Source of the DNA: JBBARC01 sp040400005
GTDB taxonomy: Bacteria; Pseudomonadota; Alphaproteobacteria; Acetobacterales; Acetobacteraceae
NCBI GenBank assembly: GCA_040400005.1
Contig: JBBARC010000001.1
Coordinates: 62,001-126,000, forward strand
DNA: 64,000 nt
Direction: 5' to 3'
Below are positions 16,006-25,221 of the stretch, one piece after another. Below the pieces are notes generated by a model. It had not been told where the DNA came from. It saw only the letters and a list, made by a program, of their open reading frames with translations, and ran no database searches. The position numbers and the translations under genes were made by a program. The number at the start of each line of letters is the position of its first letter. Positions within the stretch are counted from its first letter, which is position 1.

Positions 16006-17439
16006 ATGGCCGAGCGTATGTTGCAGTTCACCCATATCGATCAGCAGCAGCCGGAAAAGCGCCCGGTGGCCGAGCGGCAGGCGGATTTCGATGAAATTTA
16101 TCGTGGCTTTGATCCCGCCGGCGCCCGTGTGCAATCAAGCCGCTGCAGCCAGTGCGGCGTGCCGTTTTGTTCGGTGCATTGCCCATTAAACAACAACATT
16201 CCCGATTGGCTAAAATTAACTGCCGAGGGGCGGCTTGACGAAGCTTACGAAATTAGTGCCGCGACCAATAATTTCCCCGAAATTTGCGGCCGAATTTGCC
16301 CGCAAGATAGGTTGTGCGAAGGCAATTGCGTGATTGAACGCGATTTTGACAGTGTCACCATCGGTGCTGTGGAACGCTTTGTGACCGAGCATGCCTTTGC
16401 CCAAGGCTGGGTAAAACCGCTGCGTCCGCGCGAAGAACTGGAGCAGTCGATTGGCATTATTGGCGCCGGCCCCGGTGGGTTGGCCGCGGCCGAAGAACTG
16501 CGTAGGCGGGGCTACCAGGTGCATGTTTATGATCGGCACGATCGCATCGGGGGCCTGCTGATTTACGGCATCCCCGGCTTTAAGCTGGAAAAAGATGTGG
16601 TGCTGCGCCGCGGCGCTTTGCTAACCGAGGGCGGCATTAAATTTCACATGAACGTGGAAATTGGCCGCGACATCACATTTTCGGCGCTACGCGCGCGCCA
16701 TGATGCGGTGCTGATCGCCACCGGTGTGTATAAAGCGCGTGATATTGGCGGGCCAGGATGCGGATTGCCTGGCATTGTGCCGGCGTTGGATTTTTTAACA
16801 TCGGCCAATCGCGTGGGGTTAGGCGATACCGTTGATGCGTATGCTGATGGCACACTGAATGCCGCCGGCAAAAAAGTGGTGGTGATCGGCGGTGGCGATA
16901 CCGCGATGGATTGCGTTCGCACCTCGGTGCGCCAGGGCGCCGCCAGTGTCACCTGCCTGTATCGCCGCGATCGCACCAACATGCCCGGCAGCATGCGCGA
17001 AGTGGGCAATGCCGAAGATGAAGGGGTGCACTTTGCCTGGCTATCGGCGCCAGAAGCATTTTTGGGCAACGACCAGGTAAGCGGCGTGCGCGCGGTGCGC
17101 ATGCGGCTGGGATTGCCCGATTCCAGTGGGCGCCAATCGGTGGAAGTGGTGCCCGAAAGCGCCTTTACCCTGGATGCCGACCTGGTGATTAAAGCGCTGG
17201 GGTTCGACCCCGAAGCCCTGCCGCAACTATGGGATGAACCCGGCCTGGATGTCACCCGCTGGGGCACCGTAAAAGTGCACCCGCGCAGTTTTGAAACCAG
17301 CCTGCCCGGCGTGTTTGCCGCCGGCGACATTGTGCGCGGCGCCAGCCTGGTTGTGTGGGCCATCCGCGACGGCCGCGACGCGGCAGCCGCAATCCACGCA
17401 AATTTAGTGGCGCCAGCGTACGCGAATGCTGCTGACTAA
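16006..17439 (+). CDS. gltD: Glutamate synthase small (beta) subunit
   Basis: GltD is the FAD/NADPH subunit that passes electrons to GltB for glutamate synthesis. The N-terminus has the two [4Fe-4S] cysteine clusters (CSQCGVPFCSVHCP; CGRICPQDRLCEGNC). An FAD loop IGIIGAGPGGLAAAEEL lies near residue 150, an NADPH loop VVVIGGGDTAMDC further on, and the closing FAD motif GVFAAGDIVRGASLVVWAI. 477 residues is normal. ATG 16006 follows GGAGGG by about 10 bases; ATG 16018 is possible. It lies upstream of gltB, with an unusual palindromic spacer between them. Confidence 0.96.
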   Translation: MAERMLQFTHIDQQQPEKRPVAERQADFDEIYRGFDPAGARVQSSRCSQCGVPFCSVHCPLNNNIPDWLKLTAEGRLDEAYEISAATNNFPEICGRICPQDRLCEGNCVIERDFDSVTIGAVERFVTEHAFAQGWVKPLRPREELEQSIGIIGAGPGGLAAAEELRRRGYQVHVYDRHDRIGGLLIYGIPGFKLEKDVVLRRGALLTEGGIKFHMNVEIGRDITFSALRARHDAVLIATGVYKARDIGGPGCGLPGIVPALDFLTSANRVGLGDTVDAYADGTLNAAGKKVVVIGGGDTAMDCVRTSVRQGAASVTCLYRRDRTNMPGSMREVGNAEDEGVHFAWLSAPEAFLGNDQVSGVRAVRMRLGLPDSSGRQSVEVVPESAFTLDADLVIKALGFDPEALPQLWDEPGLDVTRWGTVKVHPRSFETSLPGVFAAGDIVRGASLVVWAIRDGRDAAAAIHANLVAPAYANAAD

Positions 17440-17444
17440 AGGAT

Positions 17445-17599
17445 AAGAAAAGACTGGTGGGGCGTCGCGCGAAGGCGTGCTGCGCACGGGGCCGCCCCCC
17501 ACCCCAGACCCCCGGCGTAATATTGACGGTGTCCGAACGATCTCCGTCAACCAATTGCAGGGGGTCTGGGGGAGCGGCTTGCTCCACCAGCCTTTTCTT
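17445..17599. repeat. 155-nt triple-nested inverted repeat between gltD and gltB
   Basis: Three concentric pairs of arms. The outer pair AAGAAAAGACTGGTGG (17445-17460) and CCACCAGCCTTTTCTT (17584-17599) match at 15 of 16. The middle pair CCCCAGACCCCC (17502-17513) and GGGGGTCTGGGG (17560-17571) is perfect. The inner pair TTGACGG (17523-17529) and CCGTCAA (17544-17550) is perfect. As RNA it would fold into one long imperfect rod. It starts 5 bases after the gltD stop and ends 46 bases before the gltB start. Confidence 0.85.
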
Positions 17600-17645
17600 C
17601 CCTTGCCTTGTCTTGCCGACCCATGCGCCCAAGGAGGGCACAACG

Positions 17646-20600
17646 ATGACTGAAACTGGCCTTGAGTTTGTTCGCGCCTTTGGTGAAAATGCCGCTGTTC
17701 TAGCGGACACCTATTCGGCGTCGCAGGAACACGATGCGTGTGGCGTGGGCTTGATTGCGACGTTGGATGGCACAGCGCGGCGGGAGGTGGTTGAGGCCGG
17801 CATTGAGGCATTGCGCGCGGTTTGGCATCGCGGAGCGGTGGATGCTGATGGCAAAACCGGTGATGGTGCTGGCATTCATGTAGAGATACCAAGGGATTTT
17901 TTCGCCGAAGCGATTGAGCGTGGCGGCACTAGGCCGGCCGCGGGGCGCATTGCGGTAGGCATGGTGTTTTTGCCCAAAACCGATTTTTCGGCGCAAGAAC
18001 GCTGCCGGCAGATTGTTGAAACCGAAATTTTGAACGCTGGTTACGAGATTTATGGCTGGCGTCAGGTGCCGATTGACGTGAGCTGCATTGGCGAAAAAGC
18101 CAACGCGACGCGGCCCGAAATTGAACAGATCATGATCCGCAACCCGGGCGAGCATGATGATGCGACTTTTGAACGTGATTTATATGTGATACGTAGGCGG
18201 ATCGAAAGTGCGGCGATTGCCGCGCAAATTCCGGAACTGTATATTTGTTCGCTATCATGCCAGTCGATCGTTTATAAGGGTATGTTTCTGGCCGAGAACC
18301 TGAGTGATTTTTACCCGGATCTGAATGATCCGCGGTTTGTTAGCCGGTTTGCGATTTATCATCAGCGCTATTCGACCAACACGTTTCCCACCTGGCGGCT
18401 GGCGCAGCCGTTTCGGGTGCTGGCGCATAATGGCGAGATCAACACGGTTTCTGGCAATAGTAACTGGATGAAAAGCCACGAGACGCGGCTGGCGGCGGGG
18501 CCGTTGGAAGGGTTTATCGACGATATTAAGCCGGTGGTTCAGGAGGGTGGATCTGACACCGCCGTGCTGGACAACGTGTTTGAATTACTGGTGCGTGCCG
18601 GGCGTGATGCGCCGATGGCAAAGGCGCTGATGATTCCAGCCAGTATCGGTAACGACGCGACCATGAAGCAGGAACATGCCGATATGTTTCTGTACTGCAA
18701 TGCAGTGATGGAACCCTGGGATGGCCCGGCGGCGGTGTGTGCAACCGATGGGCGTTGGGTGCTGGCCGGGCTAGACCGCAACGGGCTGCGGCCGCTGCGC
18801 TATTCCATAACGGTTGGAGGCTTACTGATTGTTGGGTCTGAAACCGGCATGGTGACGCTGGATGAAGGCGAAATTATTGAAAAGGGCAGTGTTGGTCCCG
18901 GCGAGATGATCGCCGTGGACATGGATGATGCGCGCTTTATGAAAGATGAGGCGATTCGCGATATGCTGGCGGCGCGCCAGCCATACGGTGAATGGACCGC
19001 GCACATCAAGCGCATCGATCATATTGTGAAAACCGATGCGCCAGAGCCTGCACATTTCACCGGGGAAGCGTTGCGGCGCCGCCAGTTGGCGGTGGGCATG
19101 ACCTTGGAAGAATTAGAAGCCATTCTGCACCCGATGGTAGAGGATGCGATTGAAGCGACCGGCAGCATGGGCGATGACACGCCGATTGCGGTGCTATCTG
19201 AACAATATCGTGGTCTGCATCACTATTTTAGGCAGGATTTCAGCCAGGTTACGAACCCGCCAATCGATAGCCTGCGGGAAACACGGGTGATGTCGTTAAA
19301 AACCCGCCTGGGTAATTTGGGCAACGTGCTGGATGAAGATAGCAGCCAGTGCGATTTGCTGCAGTTAGAAAGCCCGGTGCTTTCTAACGCGGAATTTGGC
19401 GCCATGGTTAAGTTTATGGGCGCCAAGGTTGCTGTGGTGGATTGCACCTTTGCCGTGGAAGAAGGTGAAGGCGGTTTGCGCACAGCAATTGCGCGTATTC
19501 GCCGTGAAGCTGCCGAGGGCGTGCAAGCCGGTGCCGCCCATGTGGTGTTAACCGACGAGCATCAATGTGCGGCACGGGTGCCGATACCGATGATTTTGGC
19601 AACCGGGGCGGTGCATACGCATCTGGTGAAGCAAAGCCTGCGAACCTTTACCAGCGTCAACGTGCGGGTTGCCGAGTGTGTGGATGTGCACACTTTTGCT
19701 GTCCTCATCGGCGTGGGGGCGACCACGGTAAATGCGTATCTGGCGCAGGAAAGCATTGCTGATCGCCATCGGCGCGGGCTGTTTGCCGCCGACATCAGCT
19801 TAAAAGATGCGGTAGGGCGCTATAAGAAGGCAGTTGATAAGGGCCTGCTAAAGATTATGGCGAAGATGGGTATATCGGTAGTCTCATCCTATCGCGGTGG
19901 CTATAATTTTGAAGCGATCGGGCTTTCACGCGCGCTGGTGGCTGAATTTTTCCCTGGTATGCAATCACGTATTTCGGGCATTGGGCTTTCGGGAATCGCT
20001 AGGCGTTTGCTGGCGTTGCACGATAAAGCGTGGAATGAAGATGTGGTATCGTTGCCGGTTGGTGGCGTTTACAAGCTGCGCAAGCGCGGCGAGGCCCATG
20101 CATTCGACGCCGATTTGATCCACACGCTGCAAACGGCGGTGGCAACTGACAGCTACAAGATCTATCGGCGTTATGCCGATGGTGTGCGGCGGCTACCACC
20201 GATTGCGTTACGCGACTTGCTGGATTTCAGGCGCGATAGGGTAACCTCGATTTCGGTGGATGATGTTGAAAGCATTACCGAAATCCGCAAACGGCTGATT
20301 GCGCCCGGCATTTCTTTGGGCGCCCTAAGCCCGGAAGCGCACGAGACGCTGTCGATTGCAATGAACCGTATTGGTGCGCGCTCGGATAGTGGGGAAGGTG
20401 GCGAGGACCCGGAACGGTCTAAACCGCGCGCCAATGGCGATAACGCATCATCGGCGATTAAACAGGTGGCATCTGGGCGGTTTGGTGTAACTGCCGAGTA
20501 TTTGAATAATTGCCGGGAAATCGAAATTAAGGTGGCGCAAGGGGCCAAGCCTGGTGAAGGCGGGCAATTGCCTGGCTTCAAGGTGACCGGGCTGATTGCC

Positions 20601-22175
20601 AAGCTGCGCCATGCAACCCCGGGGGTGACGCTGATCAGCCCGCCGCCGCATCACGATATTTATTCGATCGAGGATCTGGCGCAGCTTATTTACGACCTCA
20701 AGCAAATCAATCCGGACGCCACCGTGTGTGTAAAGTTGGTGGCGCGGTCTGGCATTGGTACGATTGCGGCCGGTGTTGCAAAGGCTAAGGCCGATGCGAT
20801 TTTAATCTCCGGCCACGTTGGTGGCACCGGGGCATCGCCGCAGACATCGATTAAATATGCTGGGCTGCCGTGGGAAATGGGGGTTTCTGAGGCGCATCAG
20901 GTGCTAATGCTGAACAGGTTGCGCCACCGGGTGAAATTACGCACCGATGGCGGCATTAAAACCGGCCGCGATGTAGTGATTGCCGCCATGCTGGGGGCTG
21001 AAGAGTTTGGTATCGGCACGGCATCGCTGGTGGCGATGGGCTGCATTATGGTGCGGCAATGCCATTCCAACACCTGCCCGGTGGGGGTGTGCACGCAGGA
21101 TGAATCTTTGCGCGCCAAGTTTGATGGATCGCCGGAAAAGGTGATCAATCTGTTCAGCTTCATCGCCGAAGACGTGCGCGGTATTTTGGCGGAACTCGGC
21201 TTTAGGCATTTGCGCGATATTATCGGCCGCACCGATTTGTTGGTGCAGGTCAGCCGCGGATCAGATTTGCTGGACGATCTCGATCTTAACCCCATTCTGG
21301 CGCAGGCCGATGCCGGGCCGTATGCGCGGTACTGCACGCTAGAGGGGCGCAACGAAGTGCCCGATACACTGGATGCGCAGATGCTGGCCGATGCGAAGCC
21401 GTTATTTGAACGCGGCGAGAAGATGCAGTTGCAGTACGGCATTCGCAACACCCACCGGGCAATTGGCACGCGGATGTCGTCGCACATTACGCGGCGCTTT
21501 GGCATGGCGGGCTTAGCGCCTGGGCATCTGACCGTGCGGTTACGCGGATCGGCGGGGCAATCACTCGGTGCGTTTGGCGTGCAGGGTTTGCGCATTGAAC
21601 TGATGGGGGATGCCAACGACTATGTTGGCAAGGGGCTTTCGGGCGCTACCATCATTGTGCGGCCATCCCCATCATCGCCCATCGCCAGCCAGCGCAATGC
21701 GATTTTGGGTAACACCGTGCTGTATGGCGCCACTGCAGGGCGCTTGTTTGCAGCAGGCCAGGCCGGCGAACGCTTTGCCGTGCGCAATTCCGGCGCGGTT
21801 GCAGTGGTGGAAGGCTGCGGGTCTAACGGGTGCGAATACATGACCGGCGGCACCGTGGTGATTTTGGGTGATGTTGGGCAAAACTTTGGCGCCGGTTTCA
21901 CCGGCGGCATGGCGTTTGTGTATGACCCCGAAGATAGGTTCGAGCTGCGGCTGAACCCCGAGACGCTGATCACCAAGCGGTTAGCCAGCCCGCATTGGGA
22001 ATCGGTGCTGCGTGACCTAGTGGAAGAGCACGCACGCGAGACCAATAGCCGGTATGCCGCGATGTTGCTGCACGACTGGGAGGTGGAGCGCACGCGGTTC
22101 TGGCAGGTGGTGCCCAAGGAATACATAAAATATCTGCCGGCGGCGATGGAGGAAGATTTGGCCCGGCGGGCGTAA
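17646..22175 (+). CDS. gltB: Glutamate synthase large (alpha) subunit
   Basis: GltB converts glutamine and 2-oxoglutarate to two glutamates, using electrons from GltD. The 1,509-residue protein has a 31-residue propeptide before Cys32 (EHDACGVGL), the amidotransferase nucleophile exposed by processing. It also has the YSTNTFPTW and HNGEINT glutaminase motifs, an FMN/synthase domain with GHVGGTGASPQTSIKYAG, the 3Fe-4S cluster CIMVRQC then HSNTC, and the C-terminal GXGXG beta-helix (GCEYMTGGTVVILGDVGQNFGAG region). ATG 17646 has AAGGAGG 8 bases upstream. The frame is open further upstream through the palindromic spacer, but that extension is not coding. Confidence 0.97.
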   Translation: MTETGLEFVRAFGENAAVLADTYSASQEHDACGVGLIATLDGTARREVVEAGIEALRAVWHRGAVDADGKTGDGAGIHVEIPRDFFAEAIERGGTRPAAGRIAVGMVFLPKTDFSAQERCRQIVETEILNAGYEIYGWRQVPIDVSCIGEKANATRPEIEQIMIRNPGEHDDATFERDLYVIRRRIESAAIAAQIPELYICSLSCQSIVYKGMFLAENLSDFYPDLNDPRFVSRFAIYHQRYSTNTFPTWRLAQPFRVLAHNGEINTVSGNSNWMKSHETRLAAGPLEGFIDDIKPVVQEGGSDTAVLDNVFELLVRAGRDAPMAKALMIPASIGNDATMKQEHADMFLYCNAVMEPWDGPAAVCATDGRWVLAGLDRNGLRPLRYSITVGGLLIVGSETGMVTLDEGEIIEKGSVGPGEMIAVDMDDARFMKDEAIRDMLAARQPYGEWTAHIKRIDHIVKTDAPEPAHFTGEALRRRQLAVGMTLEELEAILHPMVEDAIEATGSMGDDTPIAVLSEQYRGLHHYFRQDFSQVTNPPIDSLRETRVMSLKTRLGNLGNVLDEDSSQCDLLQLESPVLSNAEFGAMVKFMGAKVAVVDCTFAVEEGEGGLRTAIARIRREAAEGVQAGAAHVVLTDEHQCAARVPIPMILATGAVHTHLVKQSLRTFTSVNVRVAECVDVHTFAVLIGVGATTVNAYLAQESIADRHRRGLFAADISLKDAVGRYKKAVDKGLLKIMAKMGISVVSSYRGGYNFEAIGLSRALVAEFFPGMQSRISGIGLSGIARRLLALHDKAWNEDVVSLPVGGVYKLRKRGEAHAFDADLIHTLQTAVATDSYKIYRRYADGVRRLPPIALRDLLDFRRDRVTSISVDDVESITEIRKRLIAPGISLGALSPEAHETLSIAMNRIGARSDSGEGGEDPERSKPRANGDNASSAIKQVASGRFGVTAEYLNNCREIEIKVAQGAKPGEGGQLPGFKVTGLIAKLRHATPGVTLISPPPHHDIYSIEDLAQLIYDLKQINPDATVCVKLVARSGIGTIAAGVAKAKADAILISGHVGGTGASPQTSIKYAGLPWEMGVSEAHQVLMLNRLRHRVKLRTDGGIKTGRDVVIAAMLGAEEFGIGTASLVAMGCIMVRQCHSNTCPVGVCTQDESLRAKFDGSPEKVINLFSFIAEDVRGILAELGFRHLRDIIGRTDLLVQVSRGSDLLDDLDLNPILAQADAGPYARYCTLEGRNEVPDTLDAQMLADAKPLFERGEKMQLQYGIRNTHRAIGTRMSSHITRRFGMAGLAPGHLTVRLRGSAGQSLGAFGVQGLRIELMGDANDYVGKGLSGATIIVRPSPSSPIASQRNAILGNTVLYGATAGRLFAAGQAGERFAVRNSGAVAVVEGCGSNGCEYMTGGTVVILGDVGQNFGAGFTGGMAFVYDPEDRFELRLNPETLITKRLASPHWESVLRDLVEEHARETNSRYAAMLLHDWEVERTRFWQVVPKEYIKYLPAAMEEDLARRA

Positions 22176-22204
22176 CCAGCATCCCTGCCCCGCCCCCCGG
22201 CCGA

Positions 22205-22426
22205 TTAAGCGTGATCGGCCATGGGCAGGGCGCGGATGGCGGCAAGGGTTGCGGGATCTAGCCCGGCGCCGCCGAATTGGGCGTGAGCGATGATCGCGCT
22301 TCGCATGCGCGGATCCCAATATTTGCGCAAATGATCGGCAATCGCCTCGGCCGCCTCAACTAGCGGCTTGCGGCGGTGAAACGCGGCGATTTGATTTGCC
22401 ATCATCACAAGGCGATCGATGTTCAT
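22205..22426 (-). CDS. fdsD: Formate dehydrogenase delta subunit (FdsD-like), orphan
   Basis: A 73-residue protein with the FdsD pattern: RLVMMANQIAAFHRRKP, AAEAIADHLRKYWDPRMR and IIAHAQFGGAGLDP. FdsD is the small subunit of NAD-linked molybdenum formate dehydrogenase and is normally encoded at the end of fdsGBACD. Here no formate dehydrogenase gene is near; it is convergent with gltB (29-base gap) and divergent from a GST gene. The catalytic subunits may lie elsewhere in the genome. Confidence 0.82.
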   Translation of the reverse strand: MNIDRLVMMANQIAAFHRRKPLVEAAEAIADHLRKYWDPRMRSAIIAHAQFGGAGLDPATLAAIRALPMADHA

Positions 22427-22464
22427 GTTTTGATCCGTTTCTGCTAGGGTATTTTAGACCGCCA

Positions 22465-22490
22465 TGTCGCATCACGCCATTGTTGCGACA
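22465..22490. promoter_or_regulatory. Inverted repeat between fdsD and the GST gene
   Basis: Perfect arms TGTCGCA and TGCGACA 12 bases apart in the 90-base divergent spacer. It could be an operator serving both genes; the factor is unknown. Confidence 0.35.
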
Positions 22491-22516
22491 CGACGCGGAT
22501 GCCATAAGCGGGCGCG

Positions 22517-23185
22517 ATGCGCATTCTTTATCACTTTCCCCTGTCGCCTTACGCGCGAAAAATCCGTCTGGTTCTGGCTGAGCGCCGCCTGCCGTTCGAG
22601 CTGAAAATCGAAAAGATCTGGGAACGGCGGCCCGAGTATCTGGCCCTGAACCCGGCTGGCACGGTGCCGACGCTGATCGAGGAGGACGGCACCATTATCC
22701 CCGATTCCAACGTGATCTGCGAGTATCTGGAGGATGCTTACCCCGATACACCGATGATTGGCCGCACGCCGCGCGAACGTATTGAGGTGCGCCGATTAAT
22801 CGCGTGGTTTGACGGCAAGTTCGCCGCCGACGTGACACGCAATCTGTACGGCGAGAAGTTACTTAAACGCCTGTCCGCGAAGGGCCACCCGGATGTGAAT
22901 GCCATTCGGGCAGGCTACGCAAATTTAAAAACCCACATGGACTATCTCGGCTGGCTCGGCGAAAATCGGCGCTATTTGGCCGGCGATGAGATCTCGGTGG
23001 CCGATTTTGCCGCCGCGGGCCACGTCTCCACCCTGGACTATGCCGGCGAGATCGACTGGGCAAGCTTTCCCGCCGTGCGCGAATGGTATGCACGGATAAA
23101 GTCGCGGCCATCGTTCAGGCCACTACTGACCGACCGGGTGGCGGGTATTGCGCCGCCTGAGCATTACGGGAATTTGGATTTTTAA
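22517..23185 (+). CDS. Glutathione S-transferase family protein
   Basis: A cytosolic-type GST of 222 residues. The thioredoxin-like N-terminal domain has YHFPLSPYARKIRLVLAE (the likely catalytic Ser/Tyr is within PLSPYARK), NPAGTVPTLIEEDG and the glutathione-gamma-Glu motif PDSNVICEYLED. An all-helical C-terminal domain holds YLAGDEISVADFAAAGHV, the N-capping box of the family. Substrates (xenobiotics, peroxides or dehalogenation) cannot be read. It stands upstream of rplM but with its own spacing and a palindrome between. Confidence 0.93.
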   Translation: MRILYHFPLSPYARKIRLVLAERRLPFELKIEKIWERRPEYLALNPAGTVPTLIEEDGTIIPDSNVICEYLEDAYPDTPMIGRTPRERIEVRRLIAWFDGKFAADVTRNLYGEKLLKRLSAKGHPDVNAIRAGYANLKTHMDYLGWLGENRRYLAGDEISVADFAAAGHVSTLDYAGEIDWASFPAVREWYARIKSRPSFRPLLTDRVAGIAPPEHYGNLDF

Positions 23186-23220
23186 AGAAAATCCAGAGAT
23201 ATCGGGGCGGGGCGCCTTGC

Positions 23221-23234
23221 GGTATTATAATACC
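23221..23234. promoter_or_regulatory. Perfect 14-bp AT-rich palindrome upstream of rplM
   Basis: GGTATTATAATACC is fully self-complementary and lies 15 bases before the -35 of the rplM promoter, so it could be a regulator site or a short terminator-like stem for the GST gene. Confidence 0.5.
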
Positions 23235-23248
23235 ACAGACAAAAACCC

Positions 23249-23277
23249 TTGACGGCACAGTGGCAGGCCCGCATAAG
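23249..23277 (+). promoter_or_regulatory. Sigma-70 promoter of rplM-rpsI
   Basis: TTGACG (23249-23254), a 17-base spacer and CATAAG (23272-23277), about 30 bases before the rplM ATG. The -35 and spacing are near consensus. Confidence 0.6.
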
Positions 23278-23306
23278 CCGTCCTTCAAACCTTCAGGAAT
23301 GTTGTC

Positions 23307-23774
23307 ATGTTGAAGACGACGCTTTCGCAGAAACCGGCGGAGGTCAATAAAGGCTGGGTGCTCATCGATGCCGATGGCCTGGTTTTAGGCCGTTTGGCCG
23401 CATTGATCGCTGTTCGCCTGCGCGGCAAACACAAACCGCAATTCACCCCGCATGTTGATTGTGGCGACAATGTCGTTGTGATCAACGCGGAAAAGATCCG
23501 CGTTACCGGCGCCAAGGCCGAGGATCGCATGTTTTACTACCACACCGGCTATGCTGGCGGCATCAAAAGCCGCAGCGTACGCCAGCGTTTGGAAAGCAAG
23601 CGTCCTGGCCAAGTGATCGAGAAAGCGGTTGAACGCATGATCACCCGCGGCCCGCTGCAGCGCGCACAGATGAAGCATCTGTATGTGTATCCGGGCAGTG
23701 AACACCCGCATTCGGGCCAACAGCCCGCATTTCTGGATGTTGCTGCTCTCAACCGCAAGAATTCGAGGGTCTGA
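23307..23774 (+). CDS. rplM: 50S ribosomal protein L13
   Basis: L13 is an early-assembling protein of the large subunit. The 155 residues contain the family features WVLIDADGLVLGRLAALIA, LRGKHKPQFTPHVDCGDNVV, YYHTGYAGGIK, and MITRGPLQRAQMKHLYVYPG, with the HPHSGQQP tail. ATG 23307 is preceded by AGGAATGTTGTC. It lies 5 bases upstream of rpsI, the universal pair. Confidence 0.98.
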   Translation: MLKTTLSQKPAEVNKGWVLIDADGLVLGRLAALIAVRLRGKHKPQFTPHVDCGDNVVVINAEKIRVTGAKAEDRMFYYHTGYAGGIKSRSVRQRLESKRPGQVIEKAVERMITRGPLQRAQMKHLYVYPGSEHPHSGQQPAFLDVAALNRKNSRV

Positions 23775-23779
23775 TCGCA

Positions 23780-24280
23780 ATGTCTGGCACCCAAACCCGC
23801 TCGCTTGCGGATCTCAAAGAAATCGTCACTGCCGCCACCGTTCCCGGTTTGGTTGCTGATGACGCACCGAAATACGAAATTAAGCGCGATGCGCTGGGCC
23901 GTTCGTATGCCACTGGCCGCCGTAAGGATGCCGTGGCTCGTGTGTGGATTAAGCCCGGCCGTGGTGACATTACCGTGAACGGCCGCACCGTTGGCGTGTA
24001 TTTCGCGCGCCCCGTGCTGCGCATGCTGATCACCCAGCCCTTTCTGGTATCAGACCGCTACAACCAATTCGACGTGTTCTGCACGGTGACCGGTGGTGGT
24101 TTGTCGGGCCAGGCAGGCGCTGTCCGGCATGGGATTTCGCGGGCACTGACCCATTACGAGCCAGGCCTGCGGCCGATTTTGAAATCGGCTGGCTTCCTGA
24201 CCCGTGATAGCCGTGTGGTTGAACGTAAGAAATACGGCAAGGCCAAGGCCCGCCGCAGCTTCCAGTTCAGCAAGCGCTAA
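23780..24280 (+). CDS. rpsI: 30S ribosomal protein S9
   Basis: S9 binds the head of the small subunit; its C-terminal tail reaches the P-site tRNA. The 166-residue protein has the alphaproteobacterial N-terminal extension (about 35 residues) before SYATGRRKDAVARVWIKPG. It then has GDITVNG, TGGGLSGQAGAVRHGISRAL, LTRDSRVVERKKYGKAKARR and the closing QFSKR. Followed by argC after 21 bases. Confidence 0.98.
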   Translation: MSGTQTRSLADLKEIVTAATVPGLVADDAPKYEIKRDALGRSYATGRRKDAVARVWIKPGRGDITVNGRTVGVYFARPVLRMLITQPFLVSDRYNQFDVFCTVTGGGLSGQAGAVRHGISRALTHYEPGLRPILKSAGFLTRDSRVVERKKYGKAKARRSFQFSKR

Positions 24281-24301
24281 TCGCGCGACGTCGGGCGCAC
24301 G

Positions 24302-25210
24302 ATGCCCGCCGTTTTTATCGATGGGGAGGCCGGCACCACAGGGCTCGAAATTCGCGAGCGCCTGGCCGGCCTACCTGTCTCCCTTATCTCGATCGATCCG
24401 GCCCACCGCAAAGATGCATCTGCGCGGCGTGAGGCGATGGCGGCGTCTGATGTCGCTATTTTGTGCCTGCCCGATGCGGCAGCACGCGATGCTGCCGCCC
24501 TTGCCGCAAGTTTGGGCAATGACGCGCCGCGGTTGATTGATGCCAGCTCCGCCCATCGGGTAGACGATGACTGGGTTTATGGCTTTGCTGAACTCAACTC
24601 TGGCCACGCAGGGGTGATTGCGCGCGCGCGGCTCGTCAGCAACCCCGGGTGCTACGCGACGGCGGCCATTGCGCTGCTGGCACCGCTGGTGGCGCGCGGG
24701 CTTATTCCTGCCGCACATCCGCTAAGCATCAGCGCGGTCAGCGGGTATTCCGGTGGCGGGCGCACGATGATTGAAGCGCACGAAGCGCAAGGCGGGCCAG
24801 CCTTTGCGTATTACGGGCTGGATCTGGATCATAAACATCTGCCCGAAATAACCCGCTATGCAGGGTTATCGGCGAACCCGATTGTTGTGCCATCGGTTGG
24901 CCATTTTCGCCAAGGCATGATGGCAACGATACCGTTGGCGCTTGATAGGTTGCCAAATAGGGTGACGCTGGCCGATCTGCACGCGGCGCTGGCGGCGCAT
25001 TATGCCGGCAGCCATTTTGTGCGCGTGCTGGCTGCGCCACCAGATCGCCCGCAGGCAGACGCGTTGGCGGGCACTGATACGCTGGAACTGGCCGTATATG
25101 GCGACAAAACCGGCGAGCGAGCGGTTTTGTTCGCGCGCCTAGATAATTTGGGCAAGGGTGCTGCCGGCGCTGCGGTACAGAACCTATTGCTGATGCTAGG
25201 GCTAACGTAG
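24302..25210 (+). CDS. argC: N-acetyl-gamma-glutamyl-phosphate reductase (type 2)
   Basis: ArgC reduces N-acetylglutamyl phosphate to the semialdehyde in arginine synthesis. The 302-residue protein is the shorter type 2 form, with FIDGEAGTTGLEIRERL at the start, the active-site SNPGCYATAAIALLAPL with the catalytic Cys, VSGYSGGGRTMIE, and HFRQGMMATIPL. Co-directional with rpsI (21 bases) and the carbonic-anhydrase-like gene (11 bases), it probably belongs to one transcript from the rplM promoter. Confidence 0.96.
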   Translation: MPAVFIDGEAGTTGLEIRERLAGLPVSLISIDPAHRKDASARREAMAASDVAILCLPDAAARDAAALAASLGNDAPRLIDASSAHRVDDDWVYGFAELNSGHAGVIARARLVSNPGCYATAAIALLAPLVARGLIPAAHPLSISAVSGYSGGGRTMIEAHEAQGGPAFAYYGLDLDHKHLPEITRYAGLSANPIVVPSVGHFRQGMMATIPLALDRLPNRVTLADLHAALAAHYAGSHFVRVLAAPPDRPQADALAGTDTLELAVYGDKTGERAVLFARLDNLGKGAAGAAVQNLLLMLGLT

Positions 25211-25221
25211 GAAATTTTGCG

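Noticed and set aside
17457..17645. Upstream extension of the gltB frame by 63 codons
   Set aside because: It runs through the palindromic spacer, while ATG 17646 has an ideal AAGGAGG and gives a normal propeptide before Cys32.
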